DNA of 11,418 nt from Kiritimatiellia bacterium (GTDB lineage: Bacteria; Verrucomicrobiota; Kiritimatiellia; RFP12; UBA1067), in NCBI GenBank assembly GCA_017479035.1, contig JAFVCR010000099.1:1-11418 (forward strand). The letters run 5' to 3'. The position numbers and the translations under genes were made by a program. The notes under the pieces are model-generated. The model had not been told where the DNA came from. It saw nothing but the letters and a program-made list of their open reading frames with translations, and ran no database searches. Shown here one piece after another: positions 1 to 7,559 of this stretch (position 1 is its first letter; the number at the start of each line of letters is the position of its first letter).

Positions 1-4
1 ATTG

Positions 5-33
5 TTGCATTCAAAGAGGGAATGTGATATACT
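5..33 (+). promoter_or_regulatory. Probable sigma-70 promoter of the tRNA-Ala gene
   Basis: A TATACT -10 box (28-33, five of six consensus bases) lies 17 nt after a weak -35 candidate TTGCAT (5-10, three of six). The predicted start near position 40 leaves a leader of about 19 nt before the tRNA. The spacing is ideal but the -35 match is poor, so the call rests on the -10 box and the position. This may also be the only promoter serving the downstream topoisomerase gene. Confidence 0.5.
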
Positions 34-58
34 ACACTGCGTTTCCGCTACAAGGCGC

Positions 59-134
59 GGGGAAGTAGCTCAGTTGGTAGAGCATCACGTTCGCAACGTG
101 GGGGTCGTGAGTTCGAATCTCATCTTCTCCACCA
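59..134 (+). tRNA. tRNA-Ala (anticodon CGC), with encoded CCA
   Basis: A complete cloverleaf can be folded by hand. The acceptor stem pairs 59-65 with 124-130, the D arm runs GCTC/GAGC, and the anticodon stem pairs 85-89 with 97-101 around loop TTCGCAA, giving anticodon CGC at 92-94. A 5-nt variable loop follows, then the T arm 107-111/119-123 with TTCGAAT. Discriminator A131 is followed by an encoded CCA at 132-134. The third acceptor pair is G61-T128 (G3:U70 in tRNA numbering), the classic identity element for alanyl-tRNA synthetase, which independently supports Ala. The tRNA reads codon GCG, which is common in the neighbouring genes. All conserved positions are present, so it looks functional. 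Confidence 0.96.
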
Positions 135-141
135 AAGCGCA

Positions 142-157
142 GGAGGCGGCGGCCTCC
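142..157 (+). repeat. Perfect 6-bp inverted repeat just after the tRNA
   Basis: GGAGGC (142-147) and GCCTCC (152-157) can form a hairpin with a GGCG loop. It begins 8 nt after the tRNA CCA end and has no T-run, so it is not itself a terminator. It could limit 3' trimming or be a processing landmark in a tRNA precursor that reads into parC. The role is inferred only. Confidence 0.45.
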
Positions 158-172
158 ACGGAAACGGCAAAG

Positions 173-208
173 GCGGCAGCCCCGGACGGGTTGGCCGCGT
201 TTTTGTTT
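173..208 (+). terminator. Intrinsic terminator after tRNA-Ala
   Basis: GCGGC (173-177) pairs with GCCGC (194-198), and the stem continues inward through CCC/GGG-type pairs (180-182 with 188-190) past a small bulge. It is followed by GTTTTTGTTT (199-208). A GC-rich stem plus a T-run fits a rho-independent terminator. The T-run is interrupted by one G, so some readthrough into the topoisomerase gene is plausible. Confidence 0.75.
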
Positions 209-236
209 ATGCAACACTTTCAAAGGATTTCAGGCG

Positions 237-2483
237 ATGAACAAGAAAAAAGATACAGACGCTGCATCCGGCGGAGGAGAGCCGTCGAGCATGTTCGACA
301 ATCTAGACGATCTCGGGCTCTTTGCACTTGCAGGTGCCGCCGGTGCCGATGAAGTCCAATCCGGAGAAGCGGACGAAGCACCCACCCCCGCAAATGGCGG
401 CGAGGCCGATGCTCCCGCGCCGCAAGAGGCACTTGCGCAGGTCGGCGGTGGTGCTCTGCCGGACGAGGAAAAGTTCCATACGTCTGTAAATGGCTTGACA
501 GGTAGCGGGCCGCTGCGGAATTTGATGGAAAAGAATTTCCTGGAGTTCGCGGCGTATTCGATATGCTCGCGCGCGATTCCGGCGGTGGAGGACGGGCTCA
601 AACCCGTGCAGAGGCGTATACTGCACACGTTGTGGGAGATGGATGACGGGCGGTTCACGAAAATCGCAAACATAATAGGCCAGGTGACGAAATACCATCC
701 GCACGGCGATGCGTCGATCGGCGATGCGCTCGTGGTGCTGGCCAACAAGCTCTGGGGCGAGGGCAAGGGGTATCTCATAGATGTGCAGGGGAATTTCGGC
801 AATCTGTACACGGGGATGGAGGCCGCTGCGCCGCGATACATCGAAGGCCGCCTCTCCGAACTTGCAAAGAACGAAATCTTCAACAAGAAAACTACTCTGT
901 TCACGCCAAGCTACGACGGGCGCAACAACGAACCCGTGCTGTTGCCGTCGAAACTGCCTCTGCTGCTGATGATGGGCGCGGACGGAATCGCGGTGGGGCT
1001 TTCCACGGCGATACTGCCGCACAATTTCATAGAACTGCTGGAGGCGGAGATCGCAATCCTGCAGAAAAAGCCGTTCACGATAGTGCCGGATTTCCAGCTA
1101 GGCGGCATTATGGACGCAAGCGAATACAACGACGGCGCGGGCAAGGTGCGCGTAAGAGCCGTGATAGAACCGCGCGACAAGAACAAACTCGTGATAACGG
1201 AACTCCCGTGGGGAGAGACTACCGATTCCATCGCCGCATCCATCGAAGATGCCATAAAGAAAAAGAAGGTGGCGGTGCGTAAACTCCACGATCTCACAAG
1301 CGACAAGGTGGAGATAGAACTGGAATTGCAGACGGGCGCGGCGCAGGACAAAGTGACCACCGCATTGTATGCTTTCACCAACTGCGAAAAGAGCCTTTCC
1401 TCACGCCCGGTGGTGCTGGACGGCGGACGGCCGCGTGAAATGACCGTGCCGGAAATTCTGCGCAACAATACGCAGCGGCTGCTGGATCTTACAGAGCAGG
1501 AACACAAGATACGCCTCGGCGAACTTGACGACCTTTTCCATGCACGCACGCTTGACCGCATATTCGTGGAAGAGCGCATCTACAAGCGCATCGAAACGGA
1601 AAAGACCGAAGAAGGCGTGAAAACGGCCGTAAAAACTGGCTTTGCGCCATTCAGGAAAGAATTGCGCCGCGATGTTACGGACGACGACGTAGAGAGACTA
1701 CTCAAAATACCAATCCGCCGCATTTCGGCATTCGACATCGCCAAAAACCGCAAGGACATCGAAGCGATCATGGCGGAAGAGGCGGAGGTCAAGTATCATC
1801 TCGCGCATCTCAAGGCGTTCACCGTGAAGTATCTCAAGAACCTCGTAAAGCAATACGCAAAGAAATATCCGCGCTGCACGAAAATCGCCGATGCTCCGTT
1901 CAAAGAAGTGGACGTGCGGGCGATCACGGCGAGCGAACTTACAATCCGGCACGACAAAGACGCACATTTCGTGGGCTGCGCGCTGAAAAACGGCGACGAG
2001 ATTTTCAAATGCTCCAGCCTCGACAAATTGCTCTTCGTGTGGAAGGACGGCCGATACAAAGTCATGCCCGTGCCGGAAAAGCAATTCGTGGACAAAGACC
2101 TCCTGGACGTGTTCGTTTTCAATCCCGAAACGGATCGCGACAAAGTGTTTACCTGCGTCTACGAAGAGCCTCTCTACGGCTTTGCGTATGTGAAGCGCTT
2201 TACTTTCGGCGGCATGATAAACAACAAGGAATACCGCCTCGCACCTGAAAAAGGCAAAATACTGTTCTTCACGGAAGGCTCGCCGGACAATCTCTACGTC
2301 AAATTCAAACCCGCGAAAAACCAGCGCATCCACCAGCAGTCGTTCGACATGAACCAGGTTGCACTGCGCGGCGCGGGCGCAAAAGGTCTGCAAATGACAA
2401 CGAAGGCCATCGCGCGAATCTCGCCGGCGAAAGGCAGCTGGTGGGACGATGGCGAAACTGAATCCAAGGGCGTGTTGATGTGA
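237..2483 (+). CDS. parC: Type IIA DNA topoisomerase subunit A (topoisomerase IV ParC / GyrA family)
   Basis: This is the DNA-breaking subunit of a type IIA topoisomerase. With an ATPase B subunit (ParE/GyrB, not in this window) it passes one duplex through another to decatenate or relax DNA. The 748 residues hold a low-complexity acidic, Ala/Gly/Pro-rich N-terminal extension (about 1-92), then the breakage-reunion core. Motifs seen are DGLKPVQRRIL (119-129), KYHPHGDAS (152-160), QGNFGN (184-189) and the catalytic pair R200-Y201 in PRYIEGRLS. A long coiled tower region follows. The C-terminal part (about 500-748) is probably a divergent beta-pinwheel; I find no GyrA box (QRRGGKG), which favours ParC-like over gyrase activity. 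The length fits ParC. The start is supported by AAGGA at 223-227, 9 nt upstream. Core motifs resemble the second GyrA of Chlamydiae and Bacteroidota ParC. Family is certain; the parC versus gyrA label is less so. No promoter is visible between the tRNA terminator and the start. Confidence 0.9.
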   Translation: MNKKKDTDAASGGGEPSSMFDNLDDLGLFALAGAAGADEVQSGEADEAPTPANGGEADAPAPQEALAQVGGGALPDEEKFHTSVNGLTGSGPLRNLMEKNFLEFAAYSICSRAIPAVEDGLKPVQRRILHTLWEMDDGRFTKIANIIGQVTKYHPHGDASIGDALVVLANKLWGEGKGYLIDVQGNFGNLYTGMEAAAPRYIEGRLSELAKNEIFNKKTTLFTPSYDGRNNEPVLLPSKLPLLLMMGADGIAVGLSTAILPHNFIELLEAEIAILQKKPFTIVPDFQLGGIMDASEYNDGAGKVRVRAVIEPRDKNKLVITELPWGETTDSIAASIEDAIKKKKVAVRKLHDLTSDKVEIELELQTGAAQDKVTTALYAFTNCEKSLSSRPVVLDGGRPREMTVPEILRNNTQRLLDLTEQEHKIRLGELDDLFHARTLDRIFVEERIYKRIETEKTEEGVKTAVKTGFAPFRKELRRDVTDDDVERLLKIPIRRISAFDIAKNRKDIEAIMAEEAEVKYHLAHLKAFTVKYLKNLVKQYAKKYPRCTKIADAPFKEVDVRAITASELTIRHDKDAHFVGCALKNGDEIFKCSSLDKLLFVWKDGRYKVMPVPEKQFVDKDLLDVFVFNPETDRDKVFTCVYEEPLYGFAYVKRFTFGGMINNKEYRLAPEKGKILFFTEGSPDNLYVKFKPAKNQRIHQQSFDMNQVALRGAGAKGLQMTTKAIARISPAKGSWWDDGETESKGVLM

Positions 2484-2530
2484 GCGTGCCGGTGGAAATC
2501 GCTGTTGCCTTCGCGGAGATGGAGGCGTAG
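2480..2530 (+). other. Possible 16-codon leader ORF between parC and mfd
   Basis: A GTG at 2480 overlaps the parC stop region (ATGTGA) and opens VSVPVEIAVAFAEMEA, closed by TAG at 2528-2530. It lies in the same frame as mfd, whose ATG follows one codon later at 2534. An AAGGG at 2466-2470 sits 9 nt before the GTG. It could couple mfd translation to parC, or be what remains if the TAG arose by mutation or sequencing error in a longer mfd start. Chance is a serious alternative for so short a frame. Confidence 0.25.
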
Positions 2531-2533
2531 GGG

Positions 2534-5500
2534 ATGCAGGCGGAGGCCGCGCAAATTTTCGCAAGAGATTTTCTGCCTTGCCTGCGCAGTTGCACGGGGA
2601 AGGCAGCATTCTCTTCGTTCGCAGGTTCGTCCGATGCATTCGCGCTTGCCGCATTGGCCGCAGATCCGCCAGGCGGTGCGTGGCCGCTTGTGGTGGCCGT
2701 AATGCAAGGCATACCAGATGCGGAACGCATCGGAGACGACCTGCGCGCGATTGCAAAGGATGTGCCCGATCTGCGGATTATCGAACTTCCCGCAATAGTC
2801 GAGGACGACAGCGCAAACGCAAAAGCGTTGCGCCTGCACACCATATCCGCGCTGGAAGCATATGCGATAAAACCGTATCCGTGCGTGGTCGTGACATCCG
2901 CAGTGGCGTTGGAAGGAACGGTGGAAAACCGCGACCTTGCATTGAAGCCGGTGGACGTTGCGCAATTCATGCAAATCTCGCCGCTCGCACTTGCGGAGAA
3001 ACTGCGCGGCGCGGGATACTCTCGCGTTCCCGAAGCAACCGGCACCGGCGAATATGCACTGCGCGGCGGCATACTGGACTTTTGGAGCCCCGGCTGCGAA
3101 TACGGCGTGCGGGTGGAGTTCTTTGGAGACGAGATAGATTCCGTGCGCGCGTTCGACCCCGCAACACAAGTCTCCACGCAAAACGTCGGCCACGCGTCGG
3201 CCGCGCCCATAGCATTGGCCTCACCCGGCGAAATTGCTCAAGATGCAAAACCCTGCAAGGACATCGTATCCAAATATGTGCGCGACGCGGCCGTGTTTTA
3301 TTTCGAGCATCGTCCTGCGGCTCCGCTTGCGGCGAAGTTCGTTTTTTATTCCGGCGAACCCGCGCCGGAAGGCGTGGATTCGCTGCCATTCCGCGCCGCG
3401 CCGCTGCCGGGATTTGCGGAACTCGGCATGGAGACGGCGCGCCACCCCGAACTGCTTGAAGCGCGCCGCGCAGATCTTGCACGGCACATCGAAGCCGCGC
3501 GGAAAATCGGGAAGGCTGTTGTAGAAACAAACGAACTCGGCGGCGGATTCGAGACCGCCAATTTGGTGGTGGTGACAAAATCAGATCGGGTTTTTGCGGC
3601 AAGGCGCGGCTCTGCCAGGCGCGGACGCAATGCGCGGCACGCAGGAGAAAGATTCACCGACCCGTCAGCACCGGAGATTGGCGAACTTGTAGTGCACGTC
3701 GAACATGGCATTGGCCGCTTTCTCGGTTCAGAGGAAATCGTCACCAGCCGTGGCCGTGCGGAAATGCTTGCCATAGAATATGCCGGCAAGGCCAAACTGT
3801 ACGTCCCTGCAGCGCAGGCGCATCTGCTCTCGCGATACGTAGGCGTGCATGGAATCGACGCGAAACTGGATACGCTTGGCGGCCGGCACTGGCGCAAAGC
3901 CAAGGAAAACGCCGAGCGAAGCATCCGCGATCTTGCGGCATCGCTCCTTGAAACACAGGCAAAACGCGCATCAGTACCGGGATTTGCATGTTCGCTGGGC
4001 TATCCCGAAATCGCCGCGTTTGAAGCAGCATTCCCGTACGAGGAAACTCCCGATCAAGCACAGGCCATCGCAGATGTGAAAAGCGACATGGCCTCTACAC
4101 GCCCAATGGATCGCCTTCTTTGCGGCGATGCCGGCTACGGCAAAACCGAAGTGGCGATGCGCGCCGCTCTCATTGCCGCCATGAACGGCAGGCAGACCGC
4201 GCTTCTCGCACCCACCACGGTACTGGCGGAACAACATTTTGAAACATTCCTTTCGCGATTTGAAGGAACGCCTGTAACCATCGAAGCGTTGAGCCGTTTC
4301 CAAACGCCGCAAGCGCGGCGCGGCACGTTGGCAAGGCTTGCTGCCGGAACGCTCGACATAGTAATCGGCACGCACGCGCTGCTTGCGCGATCCGTGCGTT
4401 TCCGCGATCTTGGATTGATCATCATCGACGAAGAACAACGCTTCGGCGTGCGCCACAAGGAGCATCTCAAACGTTTGCGCACATCTGCCGATGTACTGGC
4501 GATGTCCGCCACGCCAATCCCGCGCACGCTCTACCTGTCCATGACAGGCACTCGCGATCTTTCGCAACTGCGCACACCGCCGCGCGAACGCACCGCCGTG
4601 GAAACAATCATCCGCCACGATACCGACGAGCTCGTGCGCAACGCGATACAAAAAGAACTTGCGCGCGGCGGCCAGGTGTTTTATCTGTATAATCGCGTGC
4701 GCACCATCGATGATGAACTCCAGCGCCTCAAAGCACTTGTGCCGGCGGCTCGCATTGCAATCGCCCATGCGCAGATGCCCACGCAAACTCTCGCAACGCG
4801 AATGGCCGAGTTCGCACGCGGCGCGATAGATGTTCTTCTATGCACCACTATCATCGAAAGCGGGCTTGATATTACCCGTGCAAATACCATAATCGTCCAC
4901 CGCGCCGACATGTTTGGCCTGGCCGAACTCTATCAGATACGCGGCCGCGTAGGCCGTGGAGCACGGCAAGGTTATGCGTATTTTCTCCTGCCCGCAGACT
5001 CCTTGGTGGATGCCGACGCGCGGGAACGCCTTGCCGCATTGAAACGCCACGGCGATGCAGGTGCCGGGTTCAATATCGCATTGCGAGATCTGGAACTGCG
5101 CGGCGCGGGCAATCTCCTTGGCAGCGAACAGTCGGGGCATATCGCCGCCGTAGGCTTCCAACTCTACTGCCAACTCCTGCGCCGCGCAGTGGCAAGGCTG
5201 CAAGGCAAAAAAGTGCGCGAAATCGTTGACGTCACATTGAATCTCGATTTCATCGATCTCGGCCCCGGCACGGTGGACGATTCGCGCGGTGCATGCCTCC
5301 CGTACGATTACGTCGAAGAAGAATCGCAACGCGCCGACATCTACCGCCGCTTGGCCGAATGCGCATCGCTAGGTGAAGTACGCAGACTTTCCTTCGAAGT
5401 ACGTGATCGCTTCGGTGCAATGCCTCCTGCCGTGAAACGTCTCTTCAAATTGACCGAGCTGCGCAACATCGCCGCCGGACGTAAAATCTCGCGCATCGAC

Positions 5501-5632
5501 TCTTCCGGCGAACGCGTGACAATCTACGGCAACAATGGCGACACGCAAATCGCCTCGCTGACGCTGCAACCCCAACAGTCCGCCGACTCCCGCATCGCAG
5601 CCATAATACGCGCAATTACCACGCACGACTGA
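2534..5632 (+). CDS. mfd: Transcription-repair coupling factor Mfd
   Basis: Mfd is a DNA translocase that pushes stalled RNA polymerase off a lesion and recruits UvrA for nucleotide excision repair. The 1032 residues show, in order: a UvrB-homology module with RGGILDF at 177-183 and EFFGDEIDS after it; an RNA-polymerase-interacting CarD-like domain from about 383 (GELVVHVEHGIGRF) to about 450; and the RecG-like motor with Walker A GDAGYGKT (531-538), DEEQ (632-635), SATPIPRTL (658-666) and QIRGRVGR (801-808). A C-terminal D7-like region begins with LRGAGNLLGSEQSGHIAAVG. All motor motifs are intact. It is about 115 residues shorter than E. coli Mfd (1148), and most of the loss falls between the UvrB-like module and the polymerase-binding domain. 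The ATG is preceded by GGAGG at 2521-2525, 8 nt upstream. It lies 50 nt after parC on the same strand, so the two are probably co-transcribed. Confidence 0.97.
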   Translation: MQAEAAQIFARDFLPCLRSCTGKAAFSSFAGSSDAFALAALAADPPGGAWPLVVAVMQGIPDAERIGDDLRAIAKDVPDLRIIELPAIVEDDSANAKALRLHTISALEAYAIKPYPCVVVTSAVALEGTVENRDLALKPVDVAQFMQISPLALAEKLRGAGYSRVPEATGTGEYALRGGILDFWSPGCEYGVRVEFFGDEIDSVRAFDPATQVSTQNVGHASAAPIALASPGEIAQDAKPCKDIVSKYVRDAAVFYFEHRPAAPLAAKFVFYSGEPAPEGVDSLPFRAAPLPGFAELGMETARHPELLEARRADLARHIEAARKIGKAVVETNELGGGFETANLVVVTKSDRVFAARRGSARRGRNARHAGERFTDPSAPEIGELVVHVEHGIGRFLGSEEIVTSRGRAEMLAIEYAGKAKLYVPAAQAHLLSRYVGVHGIDAKLDTLGGRHWRKAKENAERSIRDLAASLLETQAKRASVPGFACSLGYPEIAAFEAAFPYEETPDQAQAIADVKSDMASTRPMDRLLCGDAGYGKTEVAMRAALIAAMNGRQTALLAPTTVLAEQHFETFLSRFEGTPVTIEALSRFQTPQARRGTLARLAAGTLDIVIGTHALLARSVRFRDLGLIIIDEEQRFGVRHKEHLKRLRTSADVLAMSATPIPRTLYLSMTGTRDLSQLRTPPRERTAVETIIRHDTDELVRNAIQKELARGGQVFYLYNRVRTIDDELQRLKALVPAARIAIAHAQMPTQTLATRMAEFARGAIDVLLCTTIIESGLDITRANTIIVHRADMFGLAELYQIRGRVGRGARQGYAYFLLPADSLVDADARERLAALKRHGDAGAGFNIALRDLELRGAGNLLGSEQSGHIAAVGFQLYCQLLRRAVARLQGKKVREIVDVTLNLDFIDLGPGTVDDSRGACLPYDYVEEESQRADIYRRLAECASLGEVRRLSFEVRDRFGAMPPAVKRLFKLTELRNIAAGRKISRIDSSGERVTIYGNNGDTQIASLTLQPQQSADSRIAAIIRAITTHD

Positions 5633-5645
5633 TGGGCAGACCGCG

Positions 5646-7436
5646 CTATTCGATGGTTGCGAGCAACTGCCCTTTGGACACGCTTTCGCCGTGTTTGACG
5701 TGGAACGTTATCGCACCTGTGGCTGTAGCCTTTACCGGATTCAAAAGTTTCATCGCCTCTACGATGCATACCTCCGCACCGGCCTTTACCGTTTCGCCGT
5801 CTTTTGCAAGTTCGGCCTTGCCTGGAGCGGGAGAACGATAGAAATTCCCCGCAAGCGGCGCGAGAACAGGCGTGCCGGAAGGTTCGCTTTTCACCGCAGG
5901 TGCTGCGGGAGCCGGCTTCTCCGCCGGCTTGGCCACAGGTGCCGCCGCCACCTCCACGCCGCCCAACGCCGCCACGAGTGCACGGCCCAACGCCGCAAAC
6001 TTGTCGTCTGCGGGGTTCGTCGCCGCTGTTGCAACGCTTGCAGCAGCGGTATCGGGTCTATTCTCCAAATCCGCAGGAATCGCATCGCGCTGATCCTCGG
6101 GCTGGTTGCGCCACTTGAAGTATCCAAGCGACACCTCGGGGAACATGCAATAACTCAAGATGTCTTCTTCGGCGCGGACGAGTTTCGCGTCAAGTTCCTT
6201 TGCGGCCTTGGCCAACCCGGGCTCTAGCAAATCCGCCGGTCTGCACGATATGGGTTTCAAATTGCCTGCCAGTTTCTTGCGCAGCTTGGCGGCTATCGGC
6301 GCCGGAGTCCTGCCGTAGTATCCGGCCGCATAACGCTTGGTCTCGTCCGTCACCATCTTGTATCTGCCCATGAGAACGTTCAAGACGCTTTGCACACCGA
6401 CAATCTGCGACGTAGGCGTAACGAGCGGCGGATACCCCATGTCCGCACGCGTCTTCGGCAATTCGGCGAGCACCTCGTCCAAGCGTTCCAACGCGCCCTG
6501 CTGCGCCAACTGGCTGCGCAGATTGGAAATCATGCCGCCGGGGATTGCATGCACCAGCACTCCCGCATCCACTGCCTCCACCTTTGCGCTGGAGGCGGGT
6601 TCGCGCACCTTCTTCAGGTCTTTGAAGTATGCGTTTATCTTCTGCAAGCGTGATATGTCCAGCCCGGTTTCGTATCCTTCGCTTTCAAGTATGGCCTTCA
6701 TCGATTCGCACGGCGGCTGGCTTGAGAACCCGCTCAACGTGCTTATCGCGGTATCGATGCATCCCGCGCCGGCCTCCACCGCCGCAAGATACATCGCAGA
6801 TGCCATTCCGCTCGTCATGTGGGAATGCACCTGTATCGGCATCTCCGGCATCGCCTTCACAAGTGCCGCCACCAACTCTCGCGCCGCACCCGGCGTGAGG
6901 ATTCCCGCCATATCCTTGATGCAGATGGAATCCACCCCCATCCCCTCCATCTCCTTTGCAAGCACCACATACGCGTCAACCGTATGCACCGGCGAAGTCG
7001 TGTAGGAGATCGTGCCTTGCGCGTGGCCGCCGTATTTCTTTACGCTTGCCACGGCCTTTTCGAGATTTCGCGGATCGTTCAGCGCGTCAAACACTCTGAA
7101 TATATCCATGCCGTTCTCGCAGGCGAGTGCCACAAACCGCTCCACCACGTCATCGGGATAATGCTTGTAGCCTAGCACGTTCTGCCCGCGCAGGAGCATC
7201 TGGAGCGGCGTCTTTTTGCAGACCTGCTTTATGAGGCGCAGCCGCTCCCAGGGATTCTCGCGCAGGAACCGCATGCATACGTCAAACGTGGCGCCGCCCC
7301 AGCATTCAAGGGAGTAGTATCCCGCCGCATCCACATCCTCGGCGATTTTGAGGATGTCGTCGGTGCGCATGCGCGTAGCCCAAAGGCTCTGATGTGCATC
7401 GCGCAAGGTCGTGTCGGTAAAACGGATTCTCTTCAT
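5646..7436 (-). CDS. oadA: Biotin-dependent carboxyltransferase: oxaloacetate decarboxylase alpha / pyruvate carboxylase subunit B
   Basis: The protein transfers a carboxyl group between oxaloacetate/pyruvate and a biotin carried on its own C-terminal domain. The 596 residues contain an HMG-CoA-lyase-type TIM barrel with DTTLRDAHQS (8-17), probable metal ligands D8, H204 and H206 (VHSHMTSG), and the expected carboxylated lysine K174 (CIKDMAG). A conserved PYC/OADA domain follows (about 300-460), then an Ala/Pro-rich linker (about 466-530) and a biotinyl domain with EAMKL, biotin site K563. Length and order fit OadA or the stand-alone PycB subunit. Neither OadB/OadG (sodium pump) nor a biotin carboxylase lies beside it, so sequence alone does not decide between decarboxylase, two-subunit pyruvate carboxylase and transcarboxylase 5S. 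It is transcribed from a near-consensus promoter overlapping the murE stop. No Shine-Dalgarno is visible before the ATG, where the sequence is A-rich. It converges on mfd with a 13-nt gap. Confidence 0.92.
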   Translation of the reverse strand: MKRIRFTDTTLRDAHQSLWATRMRTDDILKIAEDVDAAGYYSLECWGGATFDVCMRFLRENPWERLRLIKQVCKKTPLQMLLRGQNVLGYKHYPDDVVERFVALACENGMDIFRVFDALNDPRNLEKAVASVKKYGGHAQGTISYTTSPVHTVDAYVVLAKEMEGMGVDSICIKDMAGILTPGAARELVAALVKAMPEMPIQVHSHMTSGMASAMYLAAVEAGAGCIDTAISTLSGFSSQPPCESMKAILESEGYETGLDISRLQKINAYFKDLKKVREPASSAKVEAVDAGVLVHAIPGGMISNLRSQLAQQGALERLDEVLAELPKTRADMGYPPLVTPTSQIVGVQSVLNVLMGRYKMVTDETKRYAAGYYGRTPAPIAAKLRKKLAGNLKPISCRPADLLEPGLAKAAKELDAKLVRAEEDILSYCMFPEVSLGYFKWRNQPEDQRDAIPADLENRPDTAAASVATAATNPADDKFAALGRALVAALGGVEVAAAPVAKPAEKPAPAAPAVKSEPSGTPVLAPLAGNFYRSPAPGKAELAKDGETVKAGAEVCIVEAMKLLNPVKATATGAITFHVKHGESVSKGQLLATIE

Positions 7437-7524
7437 GGTTTTGATTTTCGCTTAACGTTTTCGATAGGCGGTTGCAGCAGGCGGCAATGGACATGCGGCT
7501 CAACGGCTGCCAACTGCAAACCAC
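7437..7524 (-). promoter_or_regulatory. 5' leader of oadA with possible stem and no Shine-Dalgarno
   Basis: From the predicted start near 7524 to the oadA ATG there are about 88 untranslated nt. TTGCAG (7519-7514) can pair with CTGCAA (7477-7472), and inside it GGCA (7511-7508) with TGCC (7486-7483), forming an imperfect stem. The last 25 nt before the ATG are A-rich and unpaired by eye, with no GGAG-like element. I recognise no known riboswitch. The stem may be incidental. Confidence 0.3.
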
Positions 7525-7530
7525 GGCTTC

Positions 7531-7559
7531 ATTATATCATATCCCCGTGCGCAAATCAA
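7531..7559 (-). promoter_or_regulatory. Strong sigma-70 promoter for oadA
   Basis: Read on the minus strand, TTGATT (7559-7554, four of six) is followed after exactly 17 nt by a perfect TATAAT (7536-7531). TGA immediately before the -10 makes a TGn extended -10. The -35 overlaps the murE stop codon (7558-7556). This is the best promoter in the window and suggests that oadA is expressed independently of the division operon, although readthrough from murE is also possible because no terminator separates them. Confidence 0.78.

Noticed and set aside
2..352. An open frame running through the tRNA gene into parC
   Set aside because: It crosses a perfect tRNA cloverleaf and a terminator and then overlaps the parC start out of frame.
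2294..3210. Two overlapping frames of about 300 codons antisense to the parC end and mfd start
   Set aside because: Composition is unlike protein, they overlap each other in different frames, and both lie over well-supported genes on the plus strand.
2365..5110. CTGCGCGGCGCGGG occurring three times (in parC and twice in mfd)
   Set aside because: Each copy encodes LRGAG with the same favoured codons; two are in conserved protein motifs. It looks like codon bias, not a DNA repeat element.
7306..7524. A 72-codon minus-strand frame starting in the oadA leader
   Set aside because: It has no ribosome-binding site and runs about 130 nt into oadA in another frame with Arg/His/Cys-rich content; not a credible leader peptide.
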